Positions 15,522-18,006 of a DNA stretch of 18,006 nucleotides are shown piece after piece. The notes under the pieces are model-generated. The model was not told where the DNA came from, made no database searches, and saw only the letters and a list, made by a program, of their open reading frames with translations. Every line of letters starts with the position of its first letter. The stretch's first letter is position 1. A program made the translations under genes and the position numbers. This stretch comes from Acidimangrovimonas sp. (GTDB lineage Bacteria > Pseudomonadota > Alphaproteobacteria > Rhodobacterales > Rhodobacteraceae). Location of the stretch: positions 1 to 18,006 of the forward strand of contig JASBUM010000238.1 in the NCBI GenBank assembly GCA_030147905.1, given 5' to 3'.

Positions 15522-16964
15522 ATGACCACAGGCATCCGTCCCTTCTGGCGAAACTTCATCGGCGGCGCCTGGGTCGAGGCCGCTGACGGCCGCCGCATCG
15601 ACGTCGGCGACCCGGCGACTAGCGAGACCATTGCCCAGGTTGCCTGCGCCGGAACCGCAGAGGTCGACCAGGCTGTCGCCGCCGCCCGCGAGGCCTTCAA
15701 CGACCGCGCCATGCTGCAAATGCCCCCCGCCGCGCGCGGGGATCTGATGTTTGAGATCGCCCGCCAGCTAGACCCACTGGCCGACGAGATCGCCCGGGTA
15801 GAGATGTTCGACAACGGCAAGACGCTGGCCAACGGCTATAACGAGGTCAAGTTGACCCAGCGCTACCTGACCTATTACGGCGGCATGGCCGACAAGCTGG
15901 AAGGCCGCCAGATCCCTCTTGGCGACGGCATCGTCGATTATACCCAGCACATGCCCTTCGGCGTCTCGGCCCAGATCGTGCCCTGGAACGGGCCCCTGCC
16001 GGTGGGCGCCCGCTCGATCGCATGCGCGCTGATCACGGGCAACACTGTGGTGCTGAAGTCTCCCGAGGATGCTCCCCTTTCCCTCTTCCTCTTCGCCGAA
16101 GCCTGCGAGCGCGCGGGCGTGCCGGCGGGCGCGGTGAACATTCTTTGCGGCCATGGACCCGAAGCGGGCGCGGCGCTGGTCGCCCATGGCGATATCGACC
16201 ACATCGTATTTACCGGCTCGGTCGCCACCGGCAAGTCGGTGCTGCGCGCCGCGGCGGAGCGGGTCATACCGTGCGTGATGGAACTGGGCGGGAAATCCGC
16301 GGGCATCGTCTATGCCGATGCCGATCTCGACCGCACCGCGCAGAATGCCGCGCGCGGCATCTTCACCCATGCAGGGCAGATCTGCTCGGCCGGGTCCCGC
16401 CTTCTGGTGCAGCGCGAAGTGCATGACGCGCTGATCGAGAAGCTGGCCGTCCAGGCCCGGAGGCGCGTCACCGGCCCCGGCGCCGAGAAGGCCGACATCG
16501 GCCCGGTGATCTCGGAACGGCAGCTTTCAAGGATCGAGGCGCTCTGCGACGCAGGCGTGGCCGAAGGTGCGCGCTTGGTAACGGGCGGCAAACGGCTGGA
16601 TCGACCGGGCCATTTCATGCCACCCACGATCTTTGCCGGTGTCACCCCCGGGATGCGCGTCGCGCAGGAGGAGTTCTTTGGCCCAATCCTGTGCGTGATC
16701 CCGTTCGACACGCCGGAAGAGGCGATCGCCATCGCCAACGGCACCGATTACGGCCTGGCCGCGGGCGTCTTCACCCGCGATCTAAAGCTCGCCCATTGGA
16801 CGGCGGACCGGCTGGTCGCGGGGCAGGTCTATGTGAACGACTGGTGGGTCGGCGGAGTGGAAACCCCCTTTGGCGGCACCAAACGCTCGGGCTATGGCCG
16901 CGAGAAGGGGCAGGAAGCACTGCTTGGCTACGTGCAGACCAAGAATGTGGGGATTCGGCTATAG
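15522..16964 (+). CDS. NAD(P)-dependent aldehyde dehydrogenase (ALDH superfamily)
   Basis: This 480-residue enzyme oxidises an aldehyde to a carboxylic acid. Catalytic and cofactor motifs are complete: IVPWNGP (N156), the cofactor lysine in VVLKSPEDAP (K179), FTGSVATGK (230-238), MELGGKS (general base E254) and GQICSAGSR (nucleophile C288), followed by the late EEFFGPIL and the terminal PFGGTKRSGYGRE block. Length and layout fit the broad-specificity group that includes betaine- and gamma-aminobutyraldehyde-type dehydrogenases. The frame is open far upstream to 14838, but family similarity begins only at the ATG at 15522, preceded by AGGAAAGG-rich sequence. It stands alone on the plus strand, and an IS remnant begins 16 bp after its stop. 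It may oxidise an aldehyde released by the DSD1/aldolase-type enzymes; that is inference. Confidence 0.95.
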   Translation: MTTGIRPFWRNFIGGAWVEAADGRRIDVGDPATSETIAQVACAGTAEVDQAVAAAREAFNDRAMLQMPPAARGDLMFEIARQLDPLADEIARVEMFDNGKTLANGYNEVKLTQRYLTYYGGMADKLEGRQIPLGDGIVDYTQHMPFGVSAQIVPWNGPLPVGARSIACALITGNTVVLKSPEDAPLSLFLFAEACERAGVPAGAVNILCGHGPEAGAALVAHGDIDHIVFTGSVATGKSVLRAAAERVIPCVMELGGKSAGIVYADADLDRTAQNAARGIFTHAGQICSAGSRLLVQREVHDALIEKLAVQARRRVTGPGAEKADIGPVISERQLSRIEALCDAGVAEGARLVTGGKRLDRPGHFMPPTIFAGVTPGMRVAQEEFFGPILCVIPFDTPEEAIAIANGTDYGLAAGVFTRDLKLAHWTADRLVAGQVYVNDWWVGGVETPFGGTKRSGYGREKGQEALLGYVQTKNVGIRL

Positions 16965-16979
16965 CGGTGGCGCGCACAT

Positions 16980-17250
16980 TGAATTCTGGGGCTAAGCGGC
17001 TCGCATTTGCAGCCTGTTCTTTTCGGAAAACTCGATCGGCGGGATGTTCCCGAGGCCGGAGTGTGGGCCGGGGTGGTTGTAGTCCTGTTGCCCAAGGCGG
17101 ATCTGCTCGCGGGCGTTGCGCAGGCTGGAGAGCAGGACCTCGTTGAGGAACTCGTCGCGGAAGCGGCCGTTGAAGCCCTCGACAAAGCTGTGTCTCGCAT
17201 CGGCTTGCCCGGCGCGATGTAGTGCCAGTCAACGCCGGCGCGCTTACACC
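16980..17250 (-). mobile_element. IS3-family element remnant: C-terminal end of the transposase (OrfB), frameshifted
   Basis: On the minus strand, GVDWHYIAPGKPM (from about 17239) and then SFVEGFNGRFRDEFLNE, QQDYNHPGPHS and a terminal QMRAA stop (TAG at 16992-16994) reproduce the end of an IS3-type DDE transposase, including the catalytic glutamate region FNGRFRDE. The two parts are in different frames: around 17187-17199 there are two extra bases relative to the expected PMxNSFVE reading, so the copy is dead. The N-terminal three quarters are missing. The end of the element is probably at or near the TG at 16980, 16 bp after the aldehyde dehydrogenase stop. Confidence 0.85.
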
Positions 17251-17698
17251 GGTTGCAGCGCAGACATTCCTGAAAACCCGGGGCCCTTGGCAAGACGGGG
17301 CGAATGCCCTTCCGCTTCAGACGGTTGATCACGACGCCAACCTCGAGACCATATTGTTCCGCGACCCGTGCCGGATGAGTGAACCGGGTCTTGAAGACGG
17401 CCACATCATCGGGATCGAACCGCGGGATACGGTACCCGTCTGCAGGACCGACGGCGTAGGCGACCGCCAAGCTCACGTCCTCAGGAAACCTGTCCACCAA
17501 ACACCGGCCGACATCCTTCGGAATCTTGAGCGCACCAAAGGCCTGCATGGGGGACAGACCTCTCGTGCACGCAGGCACCTGCCGTTTGACCTCCGCCGGA
17601 TCCACCCGCAGCGCGCCGATCCCTTCCTGACCAGCCGGGAGAACGACACGCTCGAGGAATCCGCCGAGGATCATGTGCACAACGGTAATGGCCGGAAT
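17245..17698 (-). pseudogene. Truncated gene for an unknown, possibly DNA-binding protein
   Basis: An open frame of about 150 residues lies between two transposase remnants, with no proper start or end of its own. It reads from TVVHMILGGFLERV through LSPMQAFGALKIPKDVGRCLVDRF and RVAEQYGLEVGVVINRLKRKGIRPVLP to ECLRCNR. It then runs in frame directly into the IS3 transposase remnant, so its natural C-terminus is lost. The two helical blocks look like helix-turn-helix units of the kind seen in TniQ-like or phage/transposon-associated proteins. That comparison is from memory and weak. The frame meets a stop near 17704 upstream, just inside the neighbouring IS end, so the 5' part is lost as well. 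Confidence 0.55.
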
Positions 17699-17888
17699 TG
17701 TCCGTCGTCAGATGATTTGGGACACGAGGGCCTGATCTGGAACGGAGGGTCTGGCTCGTTTTGGTTTCAGTCTATGCCGCGGTCTGGCGATGCGAGCCAA
17801 TCGGCGCTTCTCGATGGTTTTGGCTTTGATCTCCTTTCGTGTTTTCAGGATGGCTTCGGCCCTGCCGAGATAGACGTCGGCGGGCGCG
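17699..17888 (-). mobile_element. Second IS3-type transposase remnant (3' end)
   Basis: Minus-strand translation gives PADVYLGRAEAILKTRKEIK and then KTIEKRRLARIARP, the usual C-terminal signature of IS3-family OrfB proteins (TPADVYFGR...RIKRKTIExRRL). The frame closes at a TGA (17708-17710). The outer end of the element is probably TGTCCGTCGTCAGATGATTT starting at 17699, which is soon followed by GGGACA as in many IS3 terminal repeats. The other side is cut at 17888 by the next insertion sequence, so the rest of this copy may lie beyond that element, outside the window. Confidence 0.7.
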
Positions 17889-18006
17889 TGAGCTACTCCC
17901 CGTCTCTTGGACAGGATCTGGCGTAAATTAAGCTACTCGTTGCACCTGCTGATCGGGTTGATTGATATCATTTCTCTGCCAATAGACCAGCGCCGGTGGC
18001 TTGCCG
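17889..18006 (-). mobile_element. IS3-family insertion sequence, terminal part (continues past the right edge)
   Basis: The plus-strand sequence starting TGAGCTACTCCCCGTCTCTT at 17889, followed by GGACAGG, has the form of an IS3-family terminal inverted repeat (TGA-N-C-T/TA-CCC...TGGACA). A transposase C-terminus lies just inside it on the minus strand. The other end and most of the element are beyond the window. It abuts the PADVYLGR transposase remnant, so it appears to have inserted into that older copy. Confidence 0.7.
17928..18006 (-). CDS. Transposase C-terminus (IS3-type), partial
   Basis: The last 25 residues, reading PALVYWQRNDINQPDQQVQRVA before TAA at 17928-17930, match in style the C-terminus of a group of IS3-family transposases with a QPDQQVQRVA ending. 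The stop lies about 38 bases inside the presumed terminal repeat, the normal position for these elements. Whether the gene is intact cannot be judged from the window. Confidence 0.65.
   Translation of the reverse strand, partial: GKPPALVYWQRNDINQPDQQVQRVA

Overview
The window is GC-rich, with densely packed genes, strong G/C third-position bias and good AGGAGG-type ribosome sites. The protein sequences look alphaproteobacterial, most likely Rhodobacterales (Paracoccus/Rhodobacter-like). That placement rests on overall sequence character, not on a marker gene. No rRNA, tRNA or CRISPR array was seen.

Layout. (1) Positions 1-4990, minus strand: an extended-SDR sugar epimerase/dehydrogenase, then a complete CUT1-type ABC importer: periplasmic binding protein, two permeases, and an ATPase that runs off the left edge. 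(2) Positions 5207-10961, plus strand: six closely spaced genes encoding a TIM-barrel hydrolase-like protein of unknown function, a classical SDR, an ornithine-cyclodeaminase-family enzyme, a Cog3964-type amidohydrolase, a D-threonine-aldolase/DSD1-like PLP enzyme and a RidA-family deaminase. (3) Positions 10975-14690, minus strand: a LysR regulator, an M81/MlrC-family metallohydrolase and a second DSD1-like PLP enzyme that overlaps the M81 gene by 4 bp. (4) Positions 14812-15083: a decayed 3' end of an agmatinase/guanidinase-type ureohydrolase. (5) Positions 15522-16964, plus strand: an intact aldehyde dehydrogenase. (6) Positions 16980-18006: an insertion-sequence graveyard holding three IS3-type transposase 3' ends and a truncated possible DNA-binding gene.

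How the genes may work together (inference). The binding protein and permeases import a small polar solute. The M81 and Cog3964 metallohydrolases cleave amide, ester or lactam-type bonds. The two DSD1/D-threonine-aldolase-fold enzymes then act on a D-beta-hydroxy amino acid, by dehydration or retro-aldol cleavage. RidA would hydrolyse the reactive enamine/imine, the OCD-family enzyme would reduce or form an imine, and the SDR and aldehyde dehydrogenase would oxidise the carbon skeleton or aldehyde. This combination does not match any textbook pathway I can name and is the main candidate here for an undescribed catabolic system. The substrate cannot be read from the sequence.
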